Positions 16,526 through 25,086 of a DNA stretch of 64,000 nucleotides are shown piece by piece. The notes beneath the pieces were generated by a model that saw only the letters and a program-made list of their open reading frames with translations, ran no database searches and had not been told where the DNA came from. Numbering within the stretch: position 1 is the stretch's first letter; every line of letters begins with the position of its first letter. The position numbers were made by a program, and so were the translations under genes. The stretch is from Dermatophilaceae bacterium Sec6.4 (GTDB taxonomy: Bacteria; Actinomycetota; Actinomycetes; Actinomycetales; Dermatophilaceae): NCBI GenBank assembly GCA_039636865.1, contig CP144172.1, forward strand, positions 992,001 through 1,056,000. The letters are read 5' to 3'.

Positions 16526-17547
16526 TCGACCTGCTGGTGGCCGGTGGCGGTCCTGCAGGCCTGGCCGCCGCGTTGTACGCCGCCCGGGCGGGTCTGGACG
16601 TACAGGTCTGGGAGCCGCGCGCGGGCAGCATCGACAAGGCGTGCGGTGAAGGGCTGATGCCCGGTGCGCTGGCGGCGTTGCTGGACCTGGGCGTCGATCC
16701 GGACGGCCAGCAGATCCGGGGCATCCGCTACGTCGCCGGGCAGCGTCATGCGCAGGCGGACTTCCGGGCCGGCGTAGGTCGCGGGGTGCGCAGGGTCACC
16801 CTGCATGATGCGCTGCGTGACGCGGTGCTGGCCGCAGGAATCGTCACCGTGCAGCGAGCCGTCAAGGGCATCACCCAGGACGACGCGGGAGTGGTCGTCG
16901 ATGGGCAGCGGTTCGGGCACCTCATCGCTGCGGACGGACTGCACTCGCCGATTCGGCGCTCGCTGGGGCTGGACCGCGAATCGCGCGGGTCCGCCCGATT
17001 TGGGTTGCGAACGCACTTCGAGATGGAGCCGTGGAGCCCCTATGTGGAGGTGCACTGGACGACAGGGTGCGAGGCCTACGTCACGCCGATCTCAGCCGAC
17101 CGCGTCGGCGTCGCGATCCTGACGTCGGACAAGGGGCCGTATGCCGACCATCTCGCCCGGGTGCCTGCCATCGCCGAGCGCGTCGCGGGTGTCGAGCACG
17201 ACAGGATCGCCGGTGCCGGTCCGTTGCGCCAGCGCAGCCGCGCCCGGGTGGCCGGTCGGGTACTGCTGGTCGGTGACGCGTCGGGATATGTCGACGCGTT
17301 GACCGGCGAAGGGATCGCGCTGGGAGTCGCGCATGCGCGGGTCGCCGTCGATGCGATCGTGGCCGGGCGGGCCCGCGATTATGAGCGGGCCTGGCGGCTC
17401 GCGAGCTGGCGGTACCAGGCCCTCACCGCGGGGTTGTTGCATGCGACGCAGGTCGGCGTCGTACGCCGCGCGATCGTGCCTGCGGCCGGTCGCGCCCCGT
17501 GGCTCTTCGGCGCAGCAGTCAATGCGCTCGCCGGCTCCGCAGCCTGA
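16522..17547 (+). CDS. FAD-dependent monooxygenase/hydroxylase (SrsC-like)
   Basis: 341 residues from GTG 16522. N-terminal FAD fold LLVAGGGPAGLAAALYAARAG, then DKACGEGLMPGAL. The DG motif is in HLIAADGLHSPIRRSLG, and the GD motif is in VLLVGDASGYVDALTGEGIALGV. This is the single-component aromatic hydroxylase architecture. By position it would hydroxylate the ring made by the type III synthase, giving a hydroquinone-type product. It ends the five-gene overlapping operon 12851-17547, and the next gene is convergent. Confidence 0.85.
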   Translation: MIDLLVAGGGPAGLAAALYAARAGLDVQVWEPRAGSIDKACGEGLMPGALAALLDLGVDPDGQQIRGIRYVAGQRHAQADFRAGVGRGVRRVTLHDALRDAVLAAGIVTVQRAVKGITQDDAGVVVDGQRFGHLIAADGLHSPIRRSLGLDRESRGSARFGLRTHFEMEPWSPYVEVHWTTGCEAYVTPISADRVGVAILTSDKGPYADHLARVPAIAERVAGVEHDRIAGAGPLRQRSRARVAGRVLLVGDASGYVDALTGEGIALGVAHARVAVDAIVAGRARDYERAWRLASWRYQALTAGLLHATQVGVVRRAIVPAAGRAPWLFGAAVNALAGSAA

Positions 17548-17588
17548 GCACACCAGGCCAGGCCGTCCTGCCAACGGGCCACGCTGCG

Positions 17589-18611
17589 TCAGCGGGGCGG
17601 CTGCAGGTGGGAGTGATGGGCGGCGACGACATCGGGGTGGGCGCGTAGCCGTGCCTTGAGGATGTTGTGCCCGAAGACATCGAGGATCGGGTTGGATTCA
17701 TCCAGGGTGATGCCTGCGGCGTGGGCGGCAAGATGAGTCGGCAGCTCGATCTTCGGGAAGGTGGCCTCCAGAGCCGGGTTGTGGAAGTAGGGGACCGAGA
17801 TGCGGTCGGTTCCAGCTTCAGGCGCGAGGACGCGGTGCTTGGTGGCTTTGAGGTATCCGTCCGTTGCCCACTCGAGCATTTCGCCGATATTGACGATGAA
17901 GGCGCCGTTCAGCGGCGGCGCGTCGACCACCTCGCCGTCGTGTTCGATCTGTAGACCGGCCGTGCCGGGCTCGACGAGCAGCAGGGTGAGCACGCCCGGG
18001 TCGTTGTGCCACCCGACGCCCTGCGTCGCCGACTCGGTCGTCTTGCCGGGGTAGCGGACCATCTTGGTCAGCGTCGCCGGTCGGTCACCGAATGCGCTGT
18101 CGAAGACGGTCGGCTGTTGGCCGAGCGCCAGCGCCCATTGGGCCAACAGCCGTCCCGCGAGCGCCTCGAGCATCGCGTTCCACTCCTGCACCACCTCGCG
18201 CAGCCGGGGCAACGCGGCCGGCCACTGGTTCGGTCCTTGCAGCATGTTGTAGTCCGGGTGACCAGCTCCGTACGGCAGCGGTTCGCGTTCCGGCGCGATG
18301 TCGATCTGCTCGCGCCAGTCGGTCTTGCCGCCGGTGAGCTCCCCGCCCACCCGGTTGTAACCACGAAAGTGCGGGCTGTTGACCATCTCGACCGACAGTT
18401 TCTCCGCATCCGGCAGCGCGAAGAACTCGCGGGCCACGGCGATGATCCCGTGCATCAGTTCCAGGTCGATGCCGTGGTCGGTGAGGTAGAAGAAGCCCAC
18501 CTCGTGGGTGGCCTGCAGCAGATCCGTCCGGAACTGCTGTGAAGTCAACGGGTCGTCCGCATCCGACATGCGCAGCGTGGGTAGTTCCAGGCCGACATTT
18601 TCAATCACCAT
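17589..18611 (-). CDS. 2-oxoglutarate/Fe(II)-dependent oxygenase (isopenicillin N synthase-like)
   Basis: 340 residues from ATG 18611. The N-terminal DIOX_N segment (VGFFYLTDHGI) and the core double-stranded beta helix are both present. Iron ligands are His202 and Asp204 (GWHNDPG) and His259 (ATKHRVL), with 2OG-binding Arg270 and Ser272 (RISVPYF). Related bacterial enzymes hydroxylate or desaturate small molecules. The specific substrate cannot be read. It converges with the polyketide operon 41 bp away and could modify its product or be unrelated. Confidence 0.88.
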   Translation of the reverse strand: MVIENVGLELPTLRMSDADDPLTSQQFRTDLLQATHEVGFFYLTDHGIDLELMHGIIAVAREFFALPDAEKLSVEMVNSPHFRGYNRVGGELTGGKTDWREQIDIAPEREPLPYGAGHPDYNMLQGPNQWPAALPRLREVVQEWNAMLEALAGRLLAQWALALGQQPTVFDSAFGDRPATLTKMVRYPGKTTESATQGVGWHNDPGVLTLLLVEPGTAGLQIEHDGEVVDAPPLNGAFIVNIGEMLEWATDGYLKATKHRVLAPEAGTDRISVPYFHNPALEATFPKIELPTHLAAHAAGITLDESNPILDVFGHNILKARLRAHPDVVAAHHSHLQPPR

Positions 18612-18659
18612 GCTCTGATTCTGACAGGGCGCGACCCTCACGTGCGGCGGTGTACGGGC

Positions 18660-19043
18660 TCAGACGCGTCGGATCCGGATCGGGCCTTTGGCAGTCGACG
18701 GATCAACGATGCGCCCACCTTGGGTGATGACGACGTCGCCCGCGTTCACGAGCCGCCGCGCCGCGCGCCGGGCCGGCTCCATCAGGTCCCGCCAGCCGTC
18801 TGGATTCGCCGCCGACGCGCCCACGATCCGGGCCGCGTCCGAAGGGCAGATGGTGGCCGACCGTGCCCTGGAATCGAGCAGTTCCAGGATCGTCTGTTCC
18901 AGTTGGGCATCGACGGCAGTGACACCGTGTTTGCGGCACGACGCGCTGCAGTAACGCACCTGCTCCCAGTCCCTCGCCCATTTCTTACGCCACTCGATGC
19001 GTCGTCCGCAGGCAGCGCAGGACTTGGGCTCGGGTGTGCTCAC
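18660..19043 (-). CDS. DUF2256/DUF3253 protein
   Basis: 127 residues from GTG 19043. The N-terminus has a zinc-binding motif: [15 protein letters not shown], then [10 protein letters not shown], the DUF2256 pattern with four Cys. Residues about 50-125 are a winged-helix-like DUF3253 segment (ILELLDSRA, then DAARIVG and [24 protein letters not shown]). The fusion is common in bacteria and its role is unknown, although the fold hints at nucleic-acid binding. A longer open frame upstream reads as non-coding Ser/Arg-rich sequence. Confidence 0.78.
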   Translation of the reverse strand: MSTPEPKSCAACGRRIEWRKKWARDWEQVRYCSASCRKHGVTAVDAQLEQTILELLDSRARSATICPSDAARIVGASAANPDGWRDLMEPARRAARRLVNAGDVVITQGGRIVDPSTAKGPIRIRRV

Positions 19044-19077
19044 AAGGGCCAGTCTGCGGGAGCAGTCCGCTGCTCGG

Positions 19078-19302
19078 TCAGCTGCTGATGGCTGCGTTGA
19101 TGGCGTCCACCGCGTGTGGCGGGTCATCGACGGAGATGATGAGCCGGGTGAAGTGCTCAGCGGGATCGAGCTGCACGACCACGGTCTGAGCGAAATCGGA
19201 GACGTTCCAGAACTGACGTCGGGTGAAAGACCACATCTTGTCCAGGCCCTGCGGCTCGACGACGAGCGTGTCACCGGTGATGGTGACGTTGGTGTGTGTC
19301 AT
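19078..19302 (-). CDS. Small PH-like domain protein with an apparent internal deletion
   Basis: 74 residues from ATG 19302. The first part ([16 protein letters not shown]) matches the start of small actinobacterial PH-like proteins. The end ([17 protein letters not shown], then [16 protein letters not shown]) matches their C-terminus. Full-length relatives are about 140 residues as I recall them, with several strands between these parts that are missing here. It overlaps the stop of the TetR gene by 4 bp, so the two are coupled. Function is unknown. Confidence 0.55.
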   Translation of the reverse strand: MTHTNVTITGDTLVVEPQGLDKMWSFTRRQFWNVSDFAQTVVVQLDPAEHFTRLIISVDDPPHAVDAINAAISS

Positions 19303-19697
19303 GACTGAGCACTCCTTTGATGAGCTCCCATACCGGCCCGCGCCAGCATGCGTTCCCCGAGGTGCGAGGCGGTGAGATGGGTCGCAGCGATACCGTCGAT
19401 CAGGCGCTGTCGCACGGCCGCGTCGGAGGGCGCGAGCTCGACGAGCGCGATGAGGACGAGGTCGAGGCCAGTAGGCCATTCCTCGTCGTGACTGCCGGAT
19501 AGCCGTGCCAGTGCTTCATCGAGGGCTCTGACGAAGAGCCCGTATTTGCTGCCGAAGACGCTGTAGAGGCTGGCTCGATGCACCCCGGTGGCGCCGACGA
19601 TGTCATCGATCGAGGTCGATGCATACCCCTGTCGCCGGAACAGTGCAGCGGCAGCGGCTACTGCGGCTGCTTCGCTGAACTGTCGGGACCGACCCAT
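19299..19697 (-). CDS. TetR-family regulator, short
   Basis: 132 residues. The N-terminal DNA-binding domain is complete: AAAALFRRQGYASTSIDDIVGATGVHRASLYSVFGSKYGLF is the classic TetR helix-turn-helix. The ligand domain is only about 85 residues against the usual 140-150, so it lacks the last dimerisation helices. The stop overlaps the small PH-like gene (ATGA). It may regulate itself and that gene. Truncation could be recent. Confidence 0.83.
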   Translation of the reverse strand: MGRSRQFSEAAAVAAAAALFRRQGYASTSIDDIVGATGVHRASLYSVFGSKYGLFVRALDEALARLSGSHDEEWPTGLDLVLIALVELAPSDAAVRQRLIDGIAATHLTASHLGERMLARAGMGAHQRSAQS

Positions 19698-19754
19698 GAA
19701 TCAAGAATGGTCGTTCCAATAAAAACTGTCAAGATTGCGAAGCGAAAACCCAGG

Positions 19755-20015
19755 TCACCATTCAAGCGATCCGGCGGCCCGGATCTGCGATCCCCACACA
19801 CCGACCCGCTCAAAACTGCTGGCGGCAGAGCACTCTTCGCGCACCGGGCACGCGAGGCACCGGAAGGCTGCAGCCTCGCGGTCTGCCCTGTTGTTGCTCG
19901 TCCACAGATCGGGATTGATCTCGCACGGGACCTGCCGGTCGGCAAGGCGCACAGCGCGTAATGCCGTATTGAGGCGCTGTCGAGCATCCGTTGCTTCCGG
20001 CGATATGGCGCGCAT
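19755..20015 (-). CDS. WhiB-family iron-sulfur transcription factor
   Basis: 86 residues. The four cluster ligands are Cys31, Cys53, Cys56 and Cys62 (CxxCxxxxxC in CLACPVREEC), followed by the beta-turn GVWGS, which departs from the usual GVWGG at its last residue. WhiB proteins bind a 4Fe-4S cluster, respond to redox or NO and act with sigma factors. The C-terminus is short, with little of the basic tail used for DNA contact. It is divergent from menD, with 204 bp between starts. Confidence 0.92.
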   Translation of the reverse strand: MRAISPEATDARQRLNTALRAVRLADRQVPCEINPDLWTSNNRADREAAAFRCLACPVREECSAASSFERVGVWGSQIRAAGSLEW

Positions 20016-20145
20016 GATTTCTCCCTCATCCTGTTCACCGGCGCTCGATCCGGTGCTCTTATCTGGTCATACCCCGCGCGGTGAGAGTTGAATCACCCGA
20101 AATGGCCGATCTGGATATATCTGCCTCGATACGCGTCGGCGGGAG

Positions 20146-20175
20146 ACCTGACCCGGTCCCCGCAGCGGGTCAGGT
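20146..20175 (+). promoter_or_regulatory. Strong hairpin in the menD leader
   Basis: ACCTGACCC and GGGTCAGGT form a perfect 9-bp stem with a 12-nt loop, 45 bp before the menD start. No T tract follows. It could act as an attenuator, an mRNA-stability stem or an operator. Confidence 0.35.
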
Positions 20176-20219
20176 GGACGTCGTCCTGGGGAGGATGGTG
20201 GCGGGGGGATCATGGCAGG

Positions 20220-21962
20220 GTGAATCCGAGCATCGCCTGCGCCACGACGTTGATCGACGAACTCATCCGCCATGGGGTGACGGATGCTGTGCTCGCACCC
20301 GGATCGCGATCTGCCCCACTGGCGTACGCGCTGCAGGACGCCGATCGCGCAGGACTGCTGCGGCTGCACGTGCGGGTGGATGAACGGTCGGCGGCGTTCC
20401 TTGCGCTCGGGCTGGCCAAGGCCAGCAGGGTGCCGGTTCCTGTCGTCGTGACCAGCGGTACCGCGGTCGCCAACCTGCACCCGGCGGTACTGGAGGCCTC
20501 CCACGCCCAGGTGCCGATGATGATCCTGTCGGCGGACCGGCCGCCGGAGTTGCGGGGGACCGGCGCCAACCAGAGCACCGATCAAGTCGATATCTTCGGC
20601 TCCGCCACCCGCTGGTCCCATGACCTCGGCACCCCGCACGAGCGCGACGAGCGCGACGCACAGAACGCCGTATGGCGATCGGTGGCTTCCCAGGCTGTCG
20701 GGCATGCTCGCGGTCTGCTCGGCGGGGCGCCGGGGCCGGTGCACCTGAATCTGCCGTTCCGCGAGCCCCTGGTCCCTCAGACGAGCGATCACGGGCAACG
20801 TGCGCCGCGCCTGGTCGCGAATGGCGGGCGGCCAGACGGTCGCCCCTGGACCCGCTTCGCCGCGCCTGCGTCCGCTGCTGCCAGCACGATTCGCGCCGTG
20901 CCGCGCACGCTCGCGGTGCTCGGCGATGTCCCCGACCCCGCAGCTGCCGCCCAGTTCGCTGCCCTCGCTGATTCGGCCGGGTGGCCGTTGATCGCGGAAC
21001 CGTTCGGGGCCTTTCACCGGGTGCGGGTGCTACCGCACGGCCCGTTGCTGTTGCACGCGCAGGACTGGGTGGACGCTCACCTGCCCGAGCGCGTGCTGGT
21101 CGGCGGCCGTCCGACGCTGGACCGCGGTGTGGCCCGTCTGCTGCGCAACCCGTCGGTGCAGGTGGAGCTCGTCAGCCCGTCCGGACTCTGGTCGGACCCG
21201 GCGCACTCGCTCAGCGCCGTGCACGACTGGGCGGCTCTGGAAAGTAGCCACGATGCCGTGGCCAGCAGCGTGGACCGCGAGTGGGCGGCGCAGTGGCGCG
21301 CGGCGGGCGCGACCCTGGCGCAGGTTGCCGGCACTGTGATCGATGAATCGTGGCCCAGCGGTTTCACGATTGCCCGGGCAGTGGTCCACGCCGTACCGGC
21401 GGGGTCGGGACTGTTCGTCGGGTCTTCCAGCGCAGCGCGCTACCTGGATCTGGGTCGCAATTCCTCCCTCGTATCGAGGGATGTGGTCTCCGTCGCGAAC
21501 CGCGGCCTGGCGGGCATCGACGGGTCGATCTCCACCGCAGTCGGTTTCGCGCTGAGCCGGGCGGACCACCCGGCGTACGCGCTGATGGGCGACCTGACGT
21601 TCGTGCACGACGCCAACGGCTTGCTCATCGGGCCGGGCGAGCCGCGTCCCGATCTGACGATCGTGGTGTTGGGCGACGACGGTGGCGGCATCTTCGGCAC
21701 GTTGGAGCCGGGCGCCGCAGACGGCGCAGGGCTGGACCCCGCATATGAGCGCGTCTTCGGCACCCCGACCGGGGTATCGATCGCGGGGCTGTGTGCGGCG
21801 TACGGCGTGCCGCACGAGCTCGTAGCCGACGCCCGCGTGTTGAGTGAGCGGGTCGGCTCGAAAGCAAAAGGTATCCGCGTGATCGAGGTGCACCTGGACA
21901 GGTCCCGACAACGTGCTTTTCAGGAGCGGCTCTTCGCCCTCGCCGGTGAAGCATTGACCTGA
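20220..21962 (+). CDS. menD: MenD, SEPHCHC synthase
   Basis: 580 residues. A thiamine-diphosphate enzyme that adds the succinic semialdehyde unit from 2-oxoglutarate to isochorismate, the first committed step of menaquinone synthesis. Visible blocks are GVTDAVLAPGSRSAPLA (substrate loop), DERSAAFLALGLAK (catalytic Glu of the PYR domain), VTSGTAVANLHPAVLEAS, and near the end LMGDLTFVHDANGLL plus VLGDDGGGIFGTLE (ThDP/Mg site). GTG 20220 is chosen from alignment of the family N-terminus (CATTLIDELIRHGV). The longer frame has no family resemblance. It is divergent from whiB and followed by convergent genes, with menF and menG nearby. Confidence 0.95.
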   Translation: MNPSIACATTLIDELIRHGVTDAVLAPGSRSAPLAYALQDADRAGLLRLHVRVDERSAAFLALGLAKASRVPVPVVVTSGTAVANLHPAVLEASHAQVPMMILSADRPPELRGTGANQSTDQVDIFGSATRWSHDLGTPHERDERDAQNAVWRSVASQAVGHARGLLGGAPGPVHLNLPFREPLVPQTSDHGQRAPRLVANGGRPDGRPWTRFAAPASAAASTIRAVPRTLAVLGDVPDPAAAAQFAALADSAGWPLIAEPFGAFHRVRVLPHGPLLLHAQDWVDAHLPERVLVGGRPTLDRGVARLLRNPSVQVELVSPSGLWSDPAHSLSAVHDWAALESSHDAVASSVDREWAAQWRAAGATLAQVAGTVIDESWPSGFTIARAVVHAVPAGSGLFVGSSSAARYLDLGRNSSLVSRDVVSVANRGLAGIDGSISTAVGFALSRADHPAYALMGDLTFVHDANGLLIGPGEPRPDLTIVVLGDDGGGIFGTLEPGAADGAGLDPAYERVFGTPTGVSIAGLCAAYGVPHELVADARVLSERVGSKAKGIRVIEVHLDRSRQRAFQERLFALAGEALT

Positions 21963-21999
21963 GCCTGCCCACTCAACGCATGAGCTCCGGGCGTGGAAC

Positions 22000-22482
22000 T
22001 CAGGCAGCGAGGGCGCTCCTGATGTCGGCGGCGATGTCCGCGGGCTTGGTCGTGGGGCCGTACCGCTTGATGACCTGCCCGTCCTTGCCGACCAGAAATT
22101 TGGTGAAATTCCATTTGATACGGCTACCGAGCATCCCGCCCTTCTCCTTGCGGAGCCACTGGTAGAGCGGGTGCGCGTCGGAACCGTTCACCTCGATCTT
22201 GGCGAACATCGGGAAGCTGACGCCGTAGTTGGCCTGGCAGAACTGCCCGATCTGCTCGGCGTCGCCGGGATCCTGGGAGGCGAACTGGTTGCACGGGAAG
22301 CCGAGCACGACCAGTCCCTCCTCGCGGAAATCGCCCCACAACTTCTCCAGGCCCTCGAACTGAGGGGTGAAACCGCACTTGCTGGCCGTGTTCACCACGA
22401 GGGCCACCTTGCCGTCGTATTCGGACAGCAGCTGCTCCTGCCCGGTCAGGGTGTCCGCAGAGAAGTCGTGCAGTGAGCTCAT
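22000..22482 (-). CDS. Glutathione peroxidase-family thiol peroxidase
   Basis: 160 residues from ATG 22482. The peroxidatic residue is Cys36 (VNTASKCGFT), not selenocysteine. The Gln of GFPCNQFASQDPG and the WNFTKF motif complete the active site. The Cys in that GFPCNQ loop and the one at IGQFCQANYG are candidate resolving residues. Actinobacteria usually lack glutathione, so thioredoxin or mycothiol-linked reductants are more likely. It converges with menD and may protect the quinone/respiratory membrane region, although nothing links it directly. Confidence 0.9.
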   Translation of the reverse strand: MSSLHDFSADTLTGQEQLLSEYDGKVALVVNTASKCGFTPQFEGLEKLWGDFREEGLVVLGFPCNQFASQDPGDAEQIGQFCQANYGVSFPMFAKIEVNGSDAHPLYQWLRKEKGGMLGSRIKWNFTKFLVGKDGQVIKRYGPTTKPADIAADIRSALAA

Positions 22483-22655
22483 GAGGGGTCTCTTTCGCAG
22501 TGGGGTCATGACGATTTGGGGAAGTGCGCCCAGATTCGAAAGTAGTTCGACGCCGTCGCCCCGCCGGATGCCCCACCCCCAGTTTCCGGACAGTCGACCG
22601 GCGAGTCTACGAATCTGGGAGTCTGCGAATGGCTGTTTGGGCTGGGCGAGCGGGA

Positions 22656-23906
22656 TCAGCCGGTCAGGGCCTCGCGCATCGGCAGCAGTTTCGATTCGGA
22701 CTCAGCCAGCTCATCGGCCGGCACCGAGCCGGCCACGATGCCGCACCCTGCGTACAGACGCATCCGCGAGGGATCCGATGCGTCCAGTTGCCCGCAGCGC
22801 AGCGCGATGCCCCATTCGCCGTCACCGCTGGCATCCACCCAGCCCACCGGGCCGGCATAGCGTCCACGGTCCAGGTGCTCCAGCGAATGGATCAACGTGG
22901 CAGCGGCGGTGGTGGGTGTGCCGCAGACGGCGGCTGACGGATGCAGCGCTGCAGCCAATGTGAGCGATGTCGCATAGCCCGCGAGTACCCCGACGACATC
23001 GGTCGCCAGGTGCATCACGTTGGGCAGGTGAAGTACGAAGGGCGACTCGGGCACATTCATCGAGGTGCAGTGCGGTTTCAGCGCGTCCGCGACCGATCGC
23101 ACGGCGTACTCGTGCTCCTCCAGGTCCTTCGACGAGCGCGCCAGAGAGCCCGCCAACGCGAGGTCGCGACTGTCGTCGCCGCTGCGCTGGATGGTCCCGG
23201 CCAGCACTCGTGATGTCACCAGCCCGCGCTCGCGGCGTACCAGCATCTCCGGAGTGGCTCCGACGAGGCCGTCCATGGAGAAGGTCCAGGTATTGACGTA
23301 ACGCGACGCCAACTGTCCGATCAACCATCGGGGGTCGATGCGTTCGTCGGTGCGGGCGATGACATCGCGCGCCATGACGACCTTGTCCACGTCTCCGGCG
23401 ACGATCGCGTCGACCGCCCTGGCTACCGCTTGCTCCCACTGGGCGCCCGTGAGTGCGCCGTCGCTGAAAGTCGCGGCGCCGGGTGGGAGCGGCGTGGTCT
23501 GCGGCATCGGTGCGGCCAGCTTTTCCAGTCGTTCGCTGATCGTGGTCACCCAGGAGGTGCCTGCACGCCGGCCCACGATCGTGGACGGGACGACGAGCGA
23601 ACCCCCGGCAGGTGATCCGGACGAGAACGCGAAAGAGCCGAACGCCACCAGTCCCGTGCCGGCCAATTCCACGTCCGAGCGCACGAAGGCACTGGTTCTC
23701 ACCTCATGCCACCAGTCGCTGGCGTCCTTGAACCGGCGCGCGCCACCGGTGTCGATGGAGGCCGCCCGACCCCAGCCGACGAGTCCGTCCCCACCGCGGA
23801 GCCAACTCAACACCTCACCGGAGGGGAGTCCGGGGGGGATCAGTCGGGCGAGGTCGCCCGGGTCGTCGATCCGTGTTGTCCTGACGACCAGATCCGGTAT
23901 GCCCAT
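22656..23906 (-). CDS. menF: Isochorismate synthase
   Basis: About 416 residues. The chorismate-binding fold is clear in the C-terminal 260 residues: DKVVMARDVIARTDERID, PEMLVRRERGLVTSRVLAGTI (with the catalytic-site TSRVLAGT), LHLPNVMHLATDV, HPSAAVCGTPT, YAGPVGWVDASGDGEW and LYAGCGIVAGSVPADE. It converts chorismate to isochorismate for MenD. ATG 23906 is chosen because the family starts near VVRTTRIDD. An in-frame ATG at 23957 and an open but Arg-rich extension to 24122 are less likely, since the extension runs over dispersed repeats. It is divergent from menG. Confidence 0.92.
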   Translation of the reverse strand: MGIPDLVVRTTRIDDPGDLARLIPPGLPSGEVLSWLRGGDGLVGWGRAASIDTGGARRFKDASDWWHEVRTSAFVRSDVELAGTGLVAFGSFAFSSGSPAGGSLVVPSTIVGRRAGTSWVTTISERLEKLAAPMPQTTPLPPGAATFSDGALTGAQWEQAVARAVDAIVAGDVDKVVMARDVIARTDERIDPRWLIGQLASRYVNTWTFSMDGLVGATPEMLVRRERGLVTSRVLAGTIQRSGDDSRDLALAGSLARSSKDLEEHEYAVRSVADALKPHCTSMNVPESPFVLHLPNVMHLATDVVGVLAGYATSLTLAAALHPSAAVCGTPTTAAATLIHSLEHLDRGRYAGPVGWVDASGDGEWGIALRCGQLDASDPSRMRLYAGCGIVAGSVPADELAESESKLLPMREALTG

Positions 23907-24054
23907 CGGTGCGGATGCGGCGAGCGAGGTCACAAACGACAACGGTAGCCGGGGCATCTGGCCCGTCCACCCGGGGATCCGGTTTGAACTGACGCGAGGC
24001 CAGGACGGAGAGCAGGACGAAGGGCAGCCGCCAGGCCGGCTCCGTGCCCACCCG

Positions 24055-24128
24055 GGACGCCGGCGACGCAAACGTGGAAAGAATCGCCTGGGCAGCACCG
24101 GCCTCGGTCGCCGGCGACGCAAACGTGG
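24055..24128 (+). repeat. Dispersed 23-bp repeat, direct pair with 51-bp period
   Basis: Copies at 24055-24077 and 24106-24128 share GCCGGCGACGCAAACGTGG and differ only in their first bases. The spacer is 28 bp. The pair lies in the divergent menF/menG gap. The same pair with the same period is at 53.6 kb. Confidence 0.85.
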
Positions 24129-24187
24129 AAGGGGAATTGGTGTACTCGGTCGACAGCCTGAAGCTGCGATGAGCGAGGATGCGAGAT

Positions 24188-24883
24188 ATGAACCGTGCCA
24201 GCCTCGACAAGCAACCAGCCGACGTTGCCCGGATGTTCGACGGCGTCGCCAAGCGCTACGACCTGACCAACGACGTGCTGTCGCTGGGGCAGGATCGCCG
24301 CTGGCGTCCCATCGTGGTGGAAGCCGTTGACCCTCAGCGCGGTGAGTTGGTGCTGGATATCGCTGCCGGCACCGGCACCAGCAGTATTCCGTTCGAAACC
24401 CGTGGTGCCCGCGTCATCCCCGCGGATTTCTCGCTGGGAATGCTTCGACAGGGCAAGAAGGTGCGGCCCCGGATGGCGTTCACGGCAGCTGACGCGATGC
24501 GGTTGCCGTTCAGGGACGACACATTCGACGCGGTCACGATGACCTTCGGGTTACGCAACGTAGCGGACCCGCTGATCGCACTGACCGAATTCCTGAGAGT
24601 CACCAAGCCGGGCGGCCGACTGGTGATCTGCGAGTTCTCCACACCCACGAACGGCGCGTTCCGCAAGGTGTACTCCGAATATCTGATGCAGGCGCTGCCC
24701 AAGATCGCACGTCGCGTCGGTTCGAACGCAGAGTCCTACGTCTATCTGGCTGAGTCGATCCAGTCCTGGCCGGATCAGTCCGGGCTGGCGGTCGAACTGC
24801 AGCAGGCTGGGTGGGCAGGCGTCGAATGGCGCAATCTGACGGGCGGAATTGTCGCGCTGCACCGGGGCCGCAAGCAGTCCTGA
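24188..24883 (+). CDS. menG: Demethylmenaquinone methyltransferase
   Basis: 231 residues. The UbiE/MenG class I SAM methyltransferase: [25 protein letters not shown] (family signature), [13 protein letters not shown] (SAM motif I), [13 protein letters not shown] and [18 protein letters not shown]. It adds the ring methyl in the last step of menaquinone synthesis. ATG 24188 has GCGAGG about 9 bp upstream and is preferred to ATG 24179. It is followed 200 bp later by menJ, matching the mycobacterial menG-menJ neighbourhood. Confidence 0.95.
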   Translation: MNRASLDKQPADVARMFDGVAKRYDLTNDVLSLGQDRRWRPIVVEAVDPQRGELVLDIAAGTGTSSIPFETRGARVIPADFSLGMLRQGKKVRPRMAFTAADAMRLPFRDDTFDAVTMTFGLRNVADPLIALTEFLRVTKPGGRLVICEFSTPTNGAFRKVYSEYLMQALPKIARRVGSNAESYVYLAESIQSWPDQSGLAVELQQAGWAGVEWRNLTGGIVALHRGRKQS

Positions 24884-24995
24884 CGTCGGCCGGTCCACGT
24901 TCGGGTCTGCTCGTCCTCAACCGTGCGGCGCACCGACCTTCGGTACCCACATGTGGCCCTGCCCGCCGCCGAACGTGCGGTTAGCCGAAGGTTGG

Positions 24996-25014
24996 TTAGG
25001 TCCGCCTTAGTGAG
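24996..25014. promoter_or_regulatory. Weak DtxR/IdeR-like iron box before menJ-nuo
   Basis: TTAGGTCCGCCTTAGTGAG matches about 12 of 19 positions of the DtxR/IdeR consensus by eye, about 70-90 bp before the menJ start. Complex I is iron-rich, so iron control would make sense, but the match is imperfect. Confidence 0.22.
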
Positions 25015-25086
25015 AGGCGTGTGCCTCTCGGACGTAGAGTTTCAGGCGCTCGTGAAAACTGTCACAAGACCCCCCGAGGACGCCCC

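Noticed and set aside
22656..24122. N-terminal extension of the isochorismate synthase to 24122
   Set aside because: The extra 70 residues are Arg/Pro/Ser-rich, lie over the dispersed repeats and have no family counterpart. The start at 23906 fits the family.
24055..24128. CRISPR-like pattern: 23-bp repeats with a 28-bp spacer
   Set aside because: Only two repeats per locus, the repeats are in several orientations around the chromosome, and no cas gene is in the window. A dispersed paired element fits better.
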